A DNA stretch of 44,594 bases from an uncultured Collinsella sp. (GTDB taxonomy: Bacteria > Actinomycetota > Coriobacteriia > Coriobacteriales > Coriobacteriaceae), in NCBI GenBank assembly GCA_902496335.1, contig CABVAO010000011.1, positions 1 to 44,594 on the forward strand, given 5' to 3'. Positions 7,904 through 15,933 of this stretch are shown here, in pieces. The notes below the pieces were generated by a model. It was given only the letters and a program-made list of their open reading frames with translations, did not search any database and had not been told where the DNA came from. Position 1 is the stretch's first letter, and the number at the start of each line of letters is the position of its first letter. A program made the translations under genes and the position numbers.

Positions 7904-8959
7904 TCATCCTCCGATTTGGGACATAAATCGTTGCGTGCCCTCAATTATCGCGTGTTCCTGCGGTTTGTGGGCCACGGCATCGCGCCAAATCGAAAGTACC
8001 TGCATATCATCACCACGGCGCAGCGCCTCACGCACCGAATACTCGGCATCGCTGAACAGGCACGGACGCACGTTACCATCGGCCGTCAGGCGCAGACGGT
8101 TGCAATTCGCACAAAAATGGTTGGACATGGCGCTAATAAAGCCGACCGTTCCCGCCGCGCCCGGAAAGTGCCAATAGCGCGCAGGGCCCGCGCCGGCAGG
8201 AGCGTCGTTGATGTCAAGCGGCTCGAGCTCGCCCAGTCCCGTCGCGGCGGCCCCGGCATTGATGCGCTCCCGCAGCTCGTCGCTCGGAACGGTGTCACTC
8301 GCGTCCCACAGCTCGGGATTGAGCGCGGGCGCATGCGGGTCCACAGTGCAATGCGAGCTCGTGTGCTCGTCGCCGATGGGCATGTATTCGATAAAGCGCA
8401 GGTGGATGGGGCGGTCGACGGTCAGCCGTGCGAGGGCCGCCACATCCTGGTTGAGCCGGCGCACAACAACGCAGTTGACCTTAACGGGCTCAAAGCCCCA
8501 GGCCAGCGCCGCGTCGATGCCAGCCATGGTCTGTTCGAGTCGACCTAGGCGCGTGATCTTTCCAAACAGCGTAGGGTCGAGTGTGTCGAGCGAGATGTTG
8601 ACGCGGTTAAGCCCGGCATCTTTGAGCTGCGGCGCCAGCTTGGGAAGCAGGGCGCCATTGGTGGTAAGCGAGATGTCCTCGATCTGCGGAATCGCGCGAA
8701 TGTCGCGAATGAGCGGAATGATACGGCGGCTGACCAGCGGCTCGCCACCCGTCAGGCGCACGCGGCGAATGCCCTCCCCCGCCACCAAGCGCACAAAGCG
8801 GGCGATTTCCTCGGCGCTGAGCAGCTCGTCGTGTGCACGGGGCGCCACGCCATCGGCCGGCATGCAATAGATGCAGCGGAAATTGCACTTGTCGGTAACG
8901 GCAATGCGCAGGTAGTTGATATCGCGGCCAAAGCCGTCGTGTTGCACGTGCCCGTCCAC
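7904..8959 (-). CDS. moaA: GTP 3',8-cyclase (MoaA), radical SAM
   Basis: A 351-residue cytosolic enzyme for the first step of molybdenum cofactor synthesis (GTP to 3',8-cyclo-7,8-dihydro-GTP). The N-terminal radical-SAM cluster motif is CNFRCIYC. LTGGEPL is the SAM-binding GGE motif. A second [4Fe-4S] site is seen near the C-terminus as FCANCNRLRLTADGNVRPCLF. Length matches the family. MoaA proteins usually end in GG, needed for activation, and this one ends QIGG. The start is GTG with GAGGG just upstream. It forms a two-gene operon with the moaC-mobB fusion, the stop being 4 bases from the next ATG. No Moco-riboswitch-like structure was recognised upstream. Confidence 0.93.
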   Translation of the reverse strand: MDGHVQHDGFGRDINYLRIAVTDKCNFRCIYCMPADGVAPRAHDELLSAEEIARFVRLVAGEGIRRVRLTGGEPLVSRRIIPLIRDIRAIPQIEDISLTTNGALLPKLAPQLKDAGLNRVNISLDTLDPTLFGKITRLGRLEQTMAGIDAALAWGFEPVKVNCVVVRRLNQDVAALARLTVDRPIHLRFIEYMPIGDEHTSSHCTVDPHAPALNPELWDASDTVPSDELRERINAGAAATGLGELEPLDINDAPAGAGPARYWHFPGAAGTVGFISAMSNHFCANCNRLRLTADGNVRPCLFSDAEYSVREALRRGDDMQVLSIWRDAVAHKPQEHAIIEGTQRFMSQIGG

Positions 8960-9091
8960 GCAGCCCTCCCCTCACGCGGCGTTTTATTCTTCGGAAAACA
9001 TAATACCCCACGAGAGAATCATGCCGACACCCGTACGACAGGACAGGTCACTTCGAGCAAAACCGGCTTCCCAAGCCCATCCTCAGCATGC

Positions 9092-9156
9092 AAACCATCA
9101 CAACATTCGATGCTTTTCCCGTTTTTGGCAAAAAACGTCGAATGTTGTGATGGTTT
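9092..9156. repeat. palindromic repeat family B, copy 2
   Basis: A 65-base hairpin with the same AAACCATCACAACATTCGA arms as at 4990. The centre differs (TGCTTTTCCCGTTTTTGG rather than TGTTTTTCGGC). It sits between moaA (start side) and the end of the nuclease-fold gene. Confidence 0.9.
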
Positions 9157-9194
9157 GCCTGCCCATGGCACCCCGTACAAGGACCAAAGCGCCC

Positions 9195-10232
9195 CTAAAG
9201 GCCGCCGTCCCAGTGCCGAATCACGAATTCTCGCAGGTCGTTCTGACGTTTCTGGAACGCTTCGCTTCGGTCGCACTTAAGGCCCATAGCGAGCGCGATG
9301 GCGTTCATCGCCCGGTGCAATTGCAGCTGGTGGGCAAACTGAGTCCCGGTGAGGACGATCATCCTAAAGCCCAGCGCGCTCAGTACGGTCATACGCTCCG
9401 CGTCCGACGCGCTGCGCTGTTTATCAAGATGGTCCGAGCCGTTGTATTCGATCCCCGTACCGCTCGCAGGCGCATATACGTCAATCTCGAAATACCCGGA
9501 CTTTGCGAGATACTTGAACTCGTTGGGAACATCGACCCGATGGTTGAGCTCGATCTTGGTGTATCCCAGCCCGCCCTGGGAACGTTTTGCTACGACCATG
9601 ATTGCGGTGGCCGTCTCCATGGGCGACCGCGCGCCATCGTGCACGCGCTTGAGCACGGCGGCCGCGCGTATAGCCCCCTGACGAGATCGGTTCTCATTGC
9701 AATAGGCAATCAAGTCGGCAACGGTATACCTCTGCCCCATCTCGATATAATCGCCTGTCGACAGATGATTCAAATGGTATCGGGCGCAGATTTCGTAGCC
9801 ATATTCCAGCTGCTCGGGCTCACTCATCCACGAACCCGCTTGGACAAAGCATATGGCCTCATCAACCACTAGAAGGCCCTCTGCCACCTCGATAAGATGG
9901 CATGGAGGTACCGGCGCTCCAAACACGTGGCACCTAAATCCAGCCGGCGTCGAGCGCTCAAAATCGAAGTTGACGAGCGTGTCGACATGATCGAGCTCTT
10001 CTCGCGGAATACCAAGCGAAACCAGATAGTCGGTAACGATCCCAACTGCCGTTGAAGCCCTCAGCCCCTTGGCATCGAGTCCCAATTTGGGCAGGCTCGC
10101 GGTCGGTTCCGCCTCGTTAGCAAGCGAGTCCTCATCGTATAGGCTGCTTGCTCGCGAGAGCGGCTCGGACGGGCGCGCCACGTTGTGGTACAGCCAGGCA
10201 GTCTTATGGGACAGGACGATCGGCAGGTCCAT
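9195..10232 (-). CDS. VSR/DUF559-like nuclease-fold protein of unknown role
   Basis: A 345-residue soluble protein. The N-terminal part (LPIVLSHKTAWLYHNV) resembles the start of AbiEi-like / transcriptional-regulator antitoxin proteins, where a promoter-like S-H-x-T-A-x-x-L pattern occurs. The C-terminal third has the signs of a PD-(D/E)XK nuclease fold of the VSR/DUF559 type: YFEIDVYAP (strand with Asp), GIEYNGSDH (Glu with NG and His), DAERMTVLSALGFRMIVLT (Arg/helix then strand). Which reaction it performs, if any, is unknown. GGAGG lies just before the ATG. Repeat B palindromes lie on both sides of the gene (9092 and 10334), a layout that could let it move by recombination. The family resemblance is from motif reading only. 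Confidence 0.55.
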   Translation of the reverse strand: MDLPIVLSHKTAWLYHNVARPSEPLSRASSLYDEDSLANEAEPTASLPKLGLDAKGLRASTAVGIVTDYLVSLGIPREELDHVDTLVNFDFERSTPAGFRCHVFGAPVPPCHLIEVAEGLLVVDEAICFVQAGSWMSEPEQLEYGYEICARYHLNHLSTGDYIEMGQRYTVADLIAYCNENRSRQGAIRAAAVLKRVHDGARSPMETATAIMVVAKRSQGGLGYTKIELNHRVDVPNEFKYLAKSGYFEIDVYAPASGTGIEYNGSDHLDKQRSASDAERMTVLSALGFRMIVLTGTQFAHQLQLHRAMNAIALAMGLKCDRSEAFQKRQNDLREFVIRHWDGGL

Positions 10233-10333
10233 GAGCCCTCCAATAGAGTCGGATAACCAACCTTATTCCCCTGCCCACGGGTCCGCACACCTTCGTGCAC
10301 AAGAAAGCGATTCCACCCGGTCGAGTGGCAGAA

Positions 10334-10398
10334 AAACCATCACAACATTCGATGCTTTTCCCGATTTTGGCAAAAAACGCCGAATGTTGTGATGGTTT
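10334..10398. repeat. palindromic repeat family B, copy 3
   Basis: A 65-base unit nearly identical to the copy at 9092, in the same orientation. With that copy it brackets the nuclease-fold gene. It lies in the 215-base space between that gene and the ABC exporter operon. Confidence 0.9.
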
Positions 10399-10447
10399 GA
10401 GGCGAGGTGAGAGGCACGGAGGGGTCAAAGTATCGTGCTCGAACGGG

Positions 10448-12346
10448 TTAATCCAGCTCTTTTAAGCCATGCGCCAGCTGCCAGTACTCGCCGTGCTGGG
10501 CGAGTAGCTCTTCGTGCGTGCCGCGCTCGATGATGCGGCCGTGTTCGAGGACCATGATGGCGTCGGCGTCGCGGACAGTGGACAGGCGGTGCGCGATCAT
10601 AAACGTGGTGCGACCGCGCATGATGCGGTCCATACCGCGCTCGATGAGCTTTTCGGTACGCGTGTCAATGGAGCTCGTGGCCTCGTCCAGGATGAGCACC
10701 GGCGGATCGGCGACGGCCACGCGCGCGATGGCGAGCAGCTGACGCTGACCCTGCGACAGGTTGGCGCCGTCGGCCGTGACCGGTGTGTCGTAGCCCCGCG
10801 GCAGGCGGCGGATAAACGAATCCGCGCAGGCGGCCTCAGCAGCGGCGCGCACCTCTTCGTCGGTCGCGTCGAGCTTGCCAAAGCGGATGTTCTGCGCAAT
10901 GGTGCCGCTAAACAGGTGCGTATCCTGCAGCACAATGCCGAGCGACCCGCGCAGGCTGGCCTTGGCAATGTGCTTGACGTCGATGCCGTCGTACGTGATC
11001 TCGCCGTCATCGACCTCGTAGAAGCGGTTGATGAGGTTGGTAATGGTCGTCTTGCCGGCGCCCGTGGAGCCCACAAACGCAATCTTTTGCCCCGGCTTGG
11101 CAAACAGGTTGAGGTCCGTGAGCACGCGGGCGCCCGGCACGTAGGAAAAGTCCACGGCATGGAAGCGCACGTCGCCGGCAAGCGGGACCAAGCCGCACGT
11201 GAGCTCGGTGCCGTCGGCGGCCACCGCGCGGCCCGACTCATCAACGGCTGCCACGTCATGCAGGTGCCCGTAGACGCCCACGCCCTGGCCCTCGGGAATC
11301 TTCCACGCCCACGCGGCGTCGCCCGTCTGCACCAGCTCCACGCAGCCCTCGTCCACCTCGGGCTTAAGGTCCATGGCGGCAAACAGGCGCTCGGCACCGG
11401 CCAACGCGTTGAGCAAGAAGTTGCCCAGCTGCGTAAACTGGTTGATGGGCATGGCCGCCTGGCGCACAAAGACCAGGTAGCTCGCGAGTGCACCCACGTC
11501 GGCAAGTCCCTTGATGCAGAGCATGCCGCCCGCCACGGCGACGATGGCATAGTTGACGTAGCCAATCACGACGGTCATGGGCACCATGGAGTTGGCATAG
11601 CTCACGGCGGCGGTACCGGTGCGGCGAAGCTCGTCGTTGCGGCAGGTGAAGCCGGCGACATTCGCTGCCTCACGGTTAAAGACCTTGATGACCTTTTGGC
11701 CCGAGACCATTTCTTCGATATATCCGTCCAGGTCGCCAAGCGATGCCTGCTGGGCGGCAAAGAAGCGCTTAGAGCGCGCGCCCGAGTAGCGCGCATACAG
11801 CACAATGGCTGCATCGCACACGAGCGTGATAATCGTGAGCTGCCAGTTAAGGATGATGAGCATGGCCGTGGTGCCCACGACCTGAATGGCGGCCTGAATC
11901 ACGTTGGCAAAGCTGTTGTTGAGCGCCTCGGAGACGGTGTCGACGTCGTTGGTGAAAAAACTCATGATGTCGCCCGAGCGCGTGCTGTCAAAATAACTGA
12001 GCGGCAGCGTCTGGATGTGCGCGAACAGGTCGCGGCGAATATCGGACACCACGCGTTGGGCCGCACGCACCATGATCTGTGAGTAGCCCAGGGCCGAGAG
12101 CACGCCCGCGGCGTAGATGATCGCCGTCAGGATGACCTGCCTGGCAAGCAGTTCCTCCCCGCCCGTGGCCAAACCGTTAACGATGGGGCGCACCATGTAG
12201 GTGCCGGCGAGGCTCGCAATGGCGGCGACAGAGGCGAGCACGCCCACCGCGAGCAACGAGAACTTGGCATGCCCCATGTAGGAGAGCAAGCGGCGTACAG
12301 TGCGCTTGAGGTCGGCCGGGCGTGCTTGGGCTGCGGTCTTAGGCAT
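10448..12346 (-). CDS. ABC exporter subunit, catalytically canonical half
   Basis: A 632-residue half-transporter: a six-helix type IV exporter membrane domain (about residues 20-330) and a nucleotide-binding domain (about 385-625). Walker A is GSTGAGKTT. Walker B is VLILDEATSSID with the catalytic Glu present. The switch His is present in MIAHRLST. The signature motif is LSQGQ rather than LSGGQ. An unusual 40-residue insert (around GVYGHLHDVAAVDESGRAV) separates membrane and ATPase domains. The true start is the ATG at 12346. It overlaps the end of the upstream subunit by 8 bases, so the two are co-translated. Together they form a multidrug or lipid heterodimer of the BmrCD/TM287-288 type. 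Confidence 0.88.
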   Translation of the reverse strand: MPKTAAQARPADLKRTVRRLLSYMGHAKFSLLAVGVLASVAAIASLAGTYMVRPIVNGLATGGEELLARQVILTAIIYAAGVLSALGYSQIMVRAAQRVVSDIRRDLFAHIQTLPLSYFDSTRSGDIMSFFTNDVDTVSEALNNSFANVIQAAIQVVGTTAMLIILNWQLTIITLVCDAAIVLYARYSGARSKRFFAAQQASLGDLDGYIEEMVSGQKVIKVFNREAANVAGFTCRNDELRRTGTAAVSYANSMVPMTVVIGYVNYAIVAVAGGMLCIKGLADVGALASYLVFVRQAAMPINQFTQLGNFLLNALAGAERLFAAMDLKPEVDEGCVELVQTGDAAWAWKIPEGQGVGVYGHLHDVAAVDESGRAVAADGTELTCGLVPLAGDVRFHAVDFSYVPGARVLTDLNLFAKPGQKIAFVGSTGAGKTTITNLINRFYEVDDGEITYDGIDVKHIAKASLRGSLGIVLQDTHLFSGTIAQNIRFGKLDATDEEVRAAAEAACADSFIRRLPRGYDTPVTADGANLSQGQRQLLAIARVAVADPPVLILDEATSSIDTRTEKLIERGMDRIMRGRTTFMIAHRLSTVRDADAIMVLEHGRIIERGTHEELLAQHGEYWQLAHGLKELD

Positions 12347-14168
12347 GGCGCTCACCCCCTTCCAAGGGCGATCCGCATGCGACGGAGGAAAACGGATCAT
12401 TCGCGCAACCATCGTCACTGCCGTCGCCGGCTTCCGCGTTCCTCGCAAACTCCATCTGCGAGGCGTAAATCTCCTGGTAGATGTTGTCGCCCGCCAGCAG
12501 CTCCTCGTGCGTGCCCACGCCGTGGACACGACCGTCGTCCAACACCACAATGCGATCGGTATCCATGACACTCGCGATGCGCTGGGCGATGATGAGCACG
12601 GTCGTATCGGAAATCCGGGCGATGTGCTCGCGAATCTTAGCGTCGGTCGCCATATCGACCGCGCTGGTGGAGTCATCAAAAATGAGCACGCGCGGATGCT
12701 TGAGCAGCGTGCGCGCGATGCACAGGCGTTGCTTCTGGCCACCCGAGACACCGGCGCCGCCTTGGCCCAACTCGCCGTCCAGCCCGCCGATGCGATCAAG
12801 GAACTCGTCCACGCACGCCGCGCGGCAAGCCGCGAGGAGCTCATCGTCCGACGCCTGCGGATTGCCCCACTGCAGGTTCTCGCGCACGGTGCCCGTAAAC
12901 AGCACGTTCTTTTGCAGCACAATGCCCACAGCGTCGCGCAAGGCGGCGAGGTCGTAGTCACGCACGTCACGTCCGCCCACAAGCACGGCGCCCTCGGTAG
13001 CGTCGTACAGGCGCGCAATCAGCTGCACAAGCGAGCTCTTGCCCGATCCCGTACCGCCGAGGATGCCCACCGTCGAGCCGCTCTCGATGCGAAGGTCGAT
13101 ATGCTCGAGCACATCCTCGGCTGCATCCGCGCGGTATTTAAAGGAAACGTCGCGAAACTCGATACTGCCGTCCGCTGGTGCCGCAATCGCGAGGTCTCCC
13201 GCGGGGTTGGCGATAAAGGGTTCCTCATCGAGCACCTCGGCGATACGGCCCACACTCGTAAGAGCGCGCGTGAGCAGCAAAAACACGTTGGAAATCATCA
13301 TGAGCGAATTCATGATCAGCAGCACGTAGCTCATAAAGCCCGTGAGCGAGCCCACGCCCAGCTTGCCGGCGAGAATCATGCGGCCGCCAATCCACAGGAT
13401 AGAGAGCGCAGCCACGTACATCGACAGCTGAAACACCGGCAGGTTGAGCACCGCGCTGCCAAAGGTCTTTGTCGCCGTGCCGGCGAGCTCGGTATTGACG
13501 GTGTCGAACTTGGCCTCCTCGTGCTCGGTACGAACGTAGGCCTTGACGGCACGCACGGCGGTGAGGTCTTCCTGTACCACGCCGTTGAGGTGGTCCATCG
13601 AGGTCTGGAGTTGGCGGTAGAGCGGACTGACGCGATAGGTGATGACGCCCAGTACGATTGCCAGCACGGGCAAGATGATCGCAAAGACGTTGGCGAGCGG
13701 GCGCGACAGCATCAGCGCGTAGATAAGGCCGACGATAAGCGTCACCGGGCCGCGCACCATAGGGCGAAAGCCGTTGCCCACAGCATTTTGGATAACGGTG
13801 ATGTCCGTGGTCATGCGGGTGACGAGCGAGCTGGCATCGTAGTTGTCCAGGTTACCAAAAGCGAGCGTCTGAATCTTTTTGTACTCAGCCTCGCGCAGGT
13901 TAGCGCCTAGGCCCGAGGCAACGCGGGCGGACGTGCGTGCATAACCCAAGCCCAGTACCAGCGAAAGCGCAGCGCACACCAACATGTACGCGCCCTGCAG
14001 CAGCATGTAGTTGATATCACCCGCAGGCACGCCCACATCGATGATGTTGGCCATGATGACCGGGATAAACAGCTCGAGCACCGTCTCGACCGACACAAAG
14101 AACACGCCGAGGATGGCATCGCGACGGTATGCCCCTAGATAGGAAAACAGTATTTTGAGATTGCGCAC
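12339..14168 (-). CDS. ABC exporter subunit with degenerate ATPase site
   Basis: A 609-residue half-transporter, first gene of the operon. The membrane domain spans about residues 10-310 and the nucleotide-binding domain about 335-575. Walker A is intact (GGTGSGKSS) and the signature is VSGGQ. The Walker B carboxylate is Asp (LIFDDSTSAVD) instead of Glu, and the switch His is Gln (IIAQRIAS). Heterodimeric exporters are known to pair one such degenerate site with a consensus one. Here the degenerate site would combine this Walker B with the partner's LSQGQ, exactly the expected pairing. The upstream space is shared with the divergent MATE gene. Confidence 0.88.
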   Translation of the reverse strand: MRNLKILFSYLGAYRRDAILGVFFVSVETVLELFIPVIMANIIDVGVPAGDINYMLLQGAYMLVCAALSLVLGLGYARTSARVASGLGANLREAEYKKIQTLAFGNLDNYDASSLVTRMTTDITVIQNAVGNGFRPMVRGPVTLIVGLIYALMLSRPLANVFAIILPVLAIVLGVITYRVSPLYRQLQTSMDHLNGVVQEDLTAVRAVKAYVRTEHEEAKFDTVNTELAGTATKTFGSAVLNLPVFQLSMYVAALSILWIGGRMILAGKLGVGSLTGFMSYVLLIMNSLMMISNVFLLLTRALTSVGRIAEVLDEEPFIANPAGDLAIAAPADGSIEFRDVSFKYRADAAEDVLEHIDLRIESGSTVGILGGTGSGKSSLVQLIARLYDATEGAVLVGGRDVRDYDLAALRDAVGIVLQKNVLFTGTVRENLQWGNPQASDDELLAACRAACVDEFLDRIGGLDGELGQGGAGVSGGQKQRLCIARTLLKHPRVLIFDDSTSAVDMATDAKIREHIARISDTTVLIIAQRIASVMDTDRIVVLDDGRVHGVGTHEELLAGDNIYQEIYASQMEFARNAEAGDGSDDGCANDPFSSVACGSPLEGGERHA

Positions 14169-14356
14169 GCAGGTTCAACCCCCATCAAACGTTGTTCGCA
14201 AACGCACGTATTATTGCGCGCCGAATAATGGTGTCAAGTATTCCGAAATCGTTTTCTGCAAGGTTAGCGCCGGCGGCGAGTTCTCGTGATGTGTATCCAT
14301 ATTCACTCGGAATAATGGTGCGCGCGACTTTTTTCGCCCCACTGCCAACACAAACC

Positions 14357-14387
14357 TTGACTCTACAATCGTTGTAGGGTTTTCACT
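14357..14387 (+). promoter_or_regulatory. MerR-type promoter/operator of the MATE gene
   Basis: TTGACT (14357-14362) and TTCACT (14382-14387) are separated by 19 bases. The spacer starts with a perfect dyad CTACAA-TCG-TTGTAG (14363-14377). A long 19-base spacer occupied by a dyad is the hallmark of promoters activated by MerR-family regulators, which often control multidrug pumps. No merR gene is in the window. An alternative -10, TACACT at 14387-14392, is too far from the -35. Confidence 0.5.
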
Positions 14388-14430
14388 ACACTGGTACATA
14401 AACAAACCCAGCCAGAAAGTGCCCCCGCTC

Positions 14431-15777
14431 ATGGAACACGACCTCACACGCGGCAATGTCCTCAAGACCATCGCGGTCTTTGCCCTGCCTTATATGCTCT
14501 CGTACTTTTTGCAGATGCTCTACGGCATGGCCGACCTGTACATGATGGGGCAGTTTAGCGGCGCTGCCGGCATCACCGCCGTGGCAAATGGCGCGCAGAC
14601 GCTCTATATGATTACCGTGGCGCTCGTGGGCCTGGCCATGGGAACGACGGTCATCGTCGGCCACGCCGTGGGTTCGCGTCGCTTCGATCGCGCCGAGACC
14701 GCCATCGGCAACACCATCACGCTGTTTATGGGTGTCTCGGTGGTACTGGCCGCTGTCCTGCTTGCGCTGTGCCCGCAGATCGTGGCGCTCATTGGCACGC
14801 CGGCCGAGGCAGTCGAAGGTACATCCGCCTACCTGCGTATCTGCTTTATGGGCATTCCGTTTATCGCCGCGTACAACATCCTCTCGGCCATTTTTCGCGG
14901 TCTGGGCGATTCGCGCTCGCCCATGTACGTGATCGGCGTGGCATGCATCATCAATATCGCGCTCGATTTTCTGTTTATCGGACACATGGGGCTCGGCCCC
15001 GTGGGTGCGGCGCTCGGCACGGTGACCGCGCAGACGGTCAGCGTTGCCCTCGCGCTCGTGTGGCTCAAGAGCCGCCGCACGAACATCCACGTTAAGCGCA
15101 GCGACCTACGCCCCCAGCCCGAGGTGCTCGGCAGCATCCTTAAGATCGGCGTGCCCGTGGCCGTGCAGGACGGCTGCATCCAGGTGGCGTTTATGTTTAT
15201 CACCGTCATCGCCAACCACCGAGGGCTCGTCGACGCCGCCGCCGTGGGCCTGGTCGAGAAGATGATCAGCTTTTTGTTTATTGTGCCGAGTTCCATGGGT
15301 GCCACCGTCAGCGCGCTCACGGCGCAAAACGCCGGCGCGGGCAAGGGTGATCGTGCGCGTCAGGTGCTCAAGGATGCCATGACGATCTCGGTGGTGTACG
15401 GCTGCCTGATCACGGTGCTGATGTGGCTAGTGGCGCCGGCGTTTATCGGCTTTTTTGCCAAGGACCCCGCAGTGGTCGCCGCCGGCACCGGCTATATGCA
15501 CAGTTATATTTTCGACGCGATTTTTGCCGGCATCCACATTTGCTTTAGCGGCTTTTTCGCCGCGTATGGCAAGAGCTACATCGGCTTTGCGCACAACGTG
15601 CTGGCCGTGGCGCTCATTCGCGTGCCGGGCGCGTGGCTGCTGTCGAACGCCTATTCCGAAACGTTGTTTCCCATGGGCATCGCCTCGCCGTGCGGGTCCA
15701 TTCTGTCGGCAGTCATCTGTGTTGTCGCGTTTACCGTGCTCAACCGGCGCGGGGCTTTTGACAAGTTGGCAGCGTAG
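14431..15777 (+). CDS. MATE family multidrug/cation antiporter
   Basis: A 448-residue membrane protein with 12 predicted helices in two homologous halves, of the MATE (MatE Pfam) family. Visible features are LTRGNVLKTIAVFALPYMLSYFLQMLYGMADLYMMG in the first half (residue start about 6) and ILKIGVPVAVQDGCIQVAF opening the second half. It would export drugs or metabolites in exchange for Na+ or H+. The ATG at 14431 is chosen over an in-frame GTG at 14419, because AGAAAG is too close to the GTG. It is divergent from the ABC exporter, so the two efflux systems may share control. Confidence 0.85.
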   Translation: MEHDLTRGNVLKTIAVFALPYMLSYFLQMLYGMADLYMMGQFSGAAGITAVANGAQTLYMITVALVGLAMGTTVIVGHAVGSRRFDRAETAIGNTITLFMGVSVVLAAVLLALCPQIVALIGTPAEAVEGTSAYLRICFMGIPFIAAYNILSAIFRGLGDSRSPMYVIGVACIINIALDFLFIGHMGLGPVGAALGTVTAQTVSVALALVWLKSRRTNIHVKRSDLRPQPEVLGSILKIGVPVAVQDGCIQVAFMFITVIANHRGLVDAAAVGLVEKMISFLFIVPSSMGATVSALTAQNAGAGKGDRARQVLKDAMTISVVYGCLITVLMWLVAPAFIGFFAKDPAVVAAGTGYMHSYIFDAIFAGIHICFSGFFAAYGKSYIGFAHNVLAVALIRVPGAWLLSNAYSETLFPMGIASPCGSILSAVICVVAFTVLNRRGAFDKLAA

Positions 15778-15782
15778 CGGGG

Positions 15783-15875
15783 CGACGCGGAATCGCCCTG
15801 ATCGACGACATCATCGGCGACGACCCCGCGACCCACGTGACGCAGATTACGGTGCCGGTTGCCCCGTCCAAATAA
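15783..15875 (+). pseudogene. possible C-terminal coding remnant
   Basis: Directly after the MATE stop, in a different frame, an open stretch ends in TAA with the translation IALIDDIIGDDPATHVTQ then ITVPVAPSK. It has a protein-like composition and resembles the last strand of regulators or enzymes, but no start codon or family can be assigned. It could be the decayed end of a deleted gene. Confidence 0.25.
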
Positions 15876-15914
15876 GAACCGCCCGAAAGGCATCATGCTT
15901 TCCGGGCGGTTCTT
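15874..15914. terminator. bidirectional terminator between MATE gene and ligA
   Basis: Arms AAGAACCGCCCG...CGGGCGGTTCTT with an additional AAAG/CTTT inner pairing (one bulge) and a short loop. T-rich bases follow on both strands. It separates the converging MATE (+) and ligA (-) transcripts. Confidence 0.75.
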
Positions 15915-15933
15915 CAATTTGGCTATCAACGCG

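Noticed and set aside
8960..9091. Looked for a molybdenum cofactor riboswitch upstream of moaA.
   Set aside because: No recognisable conserved core or hairpin set was seen; only a family B palindrome lies further upstream.
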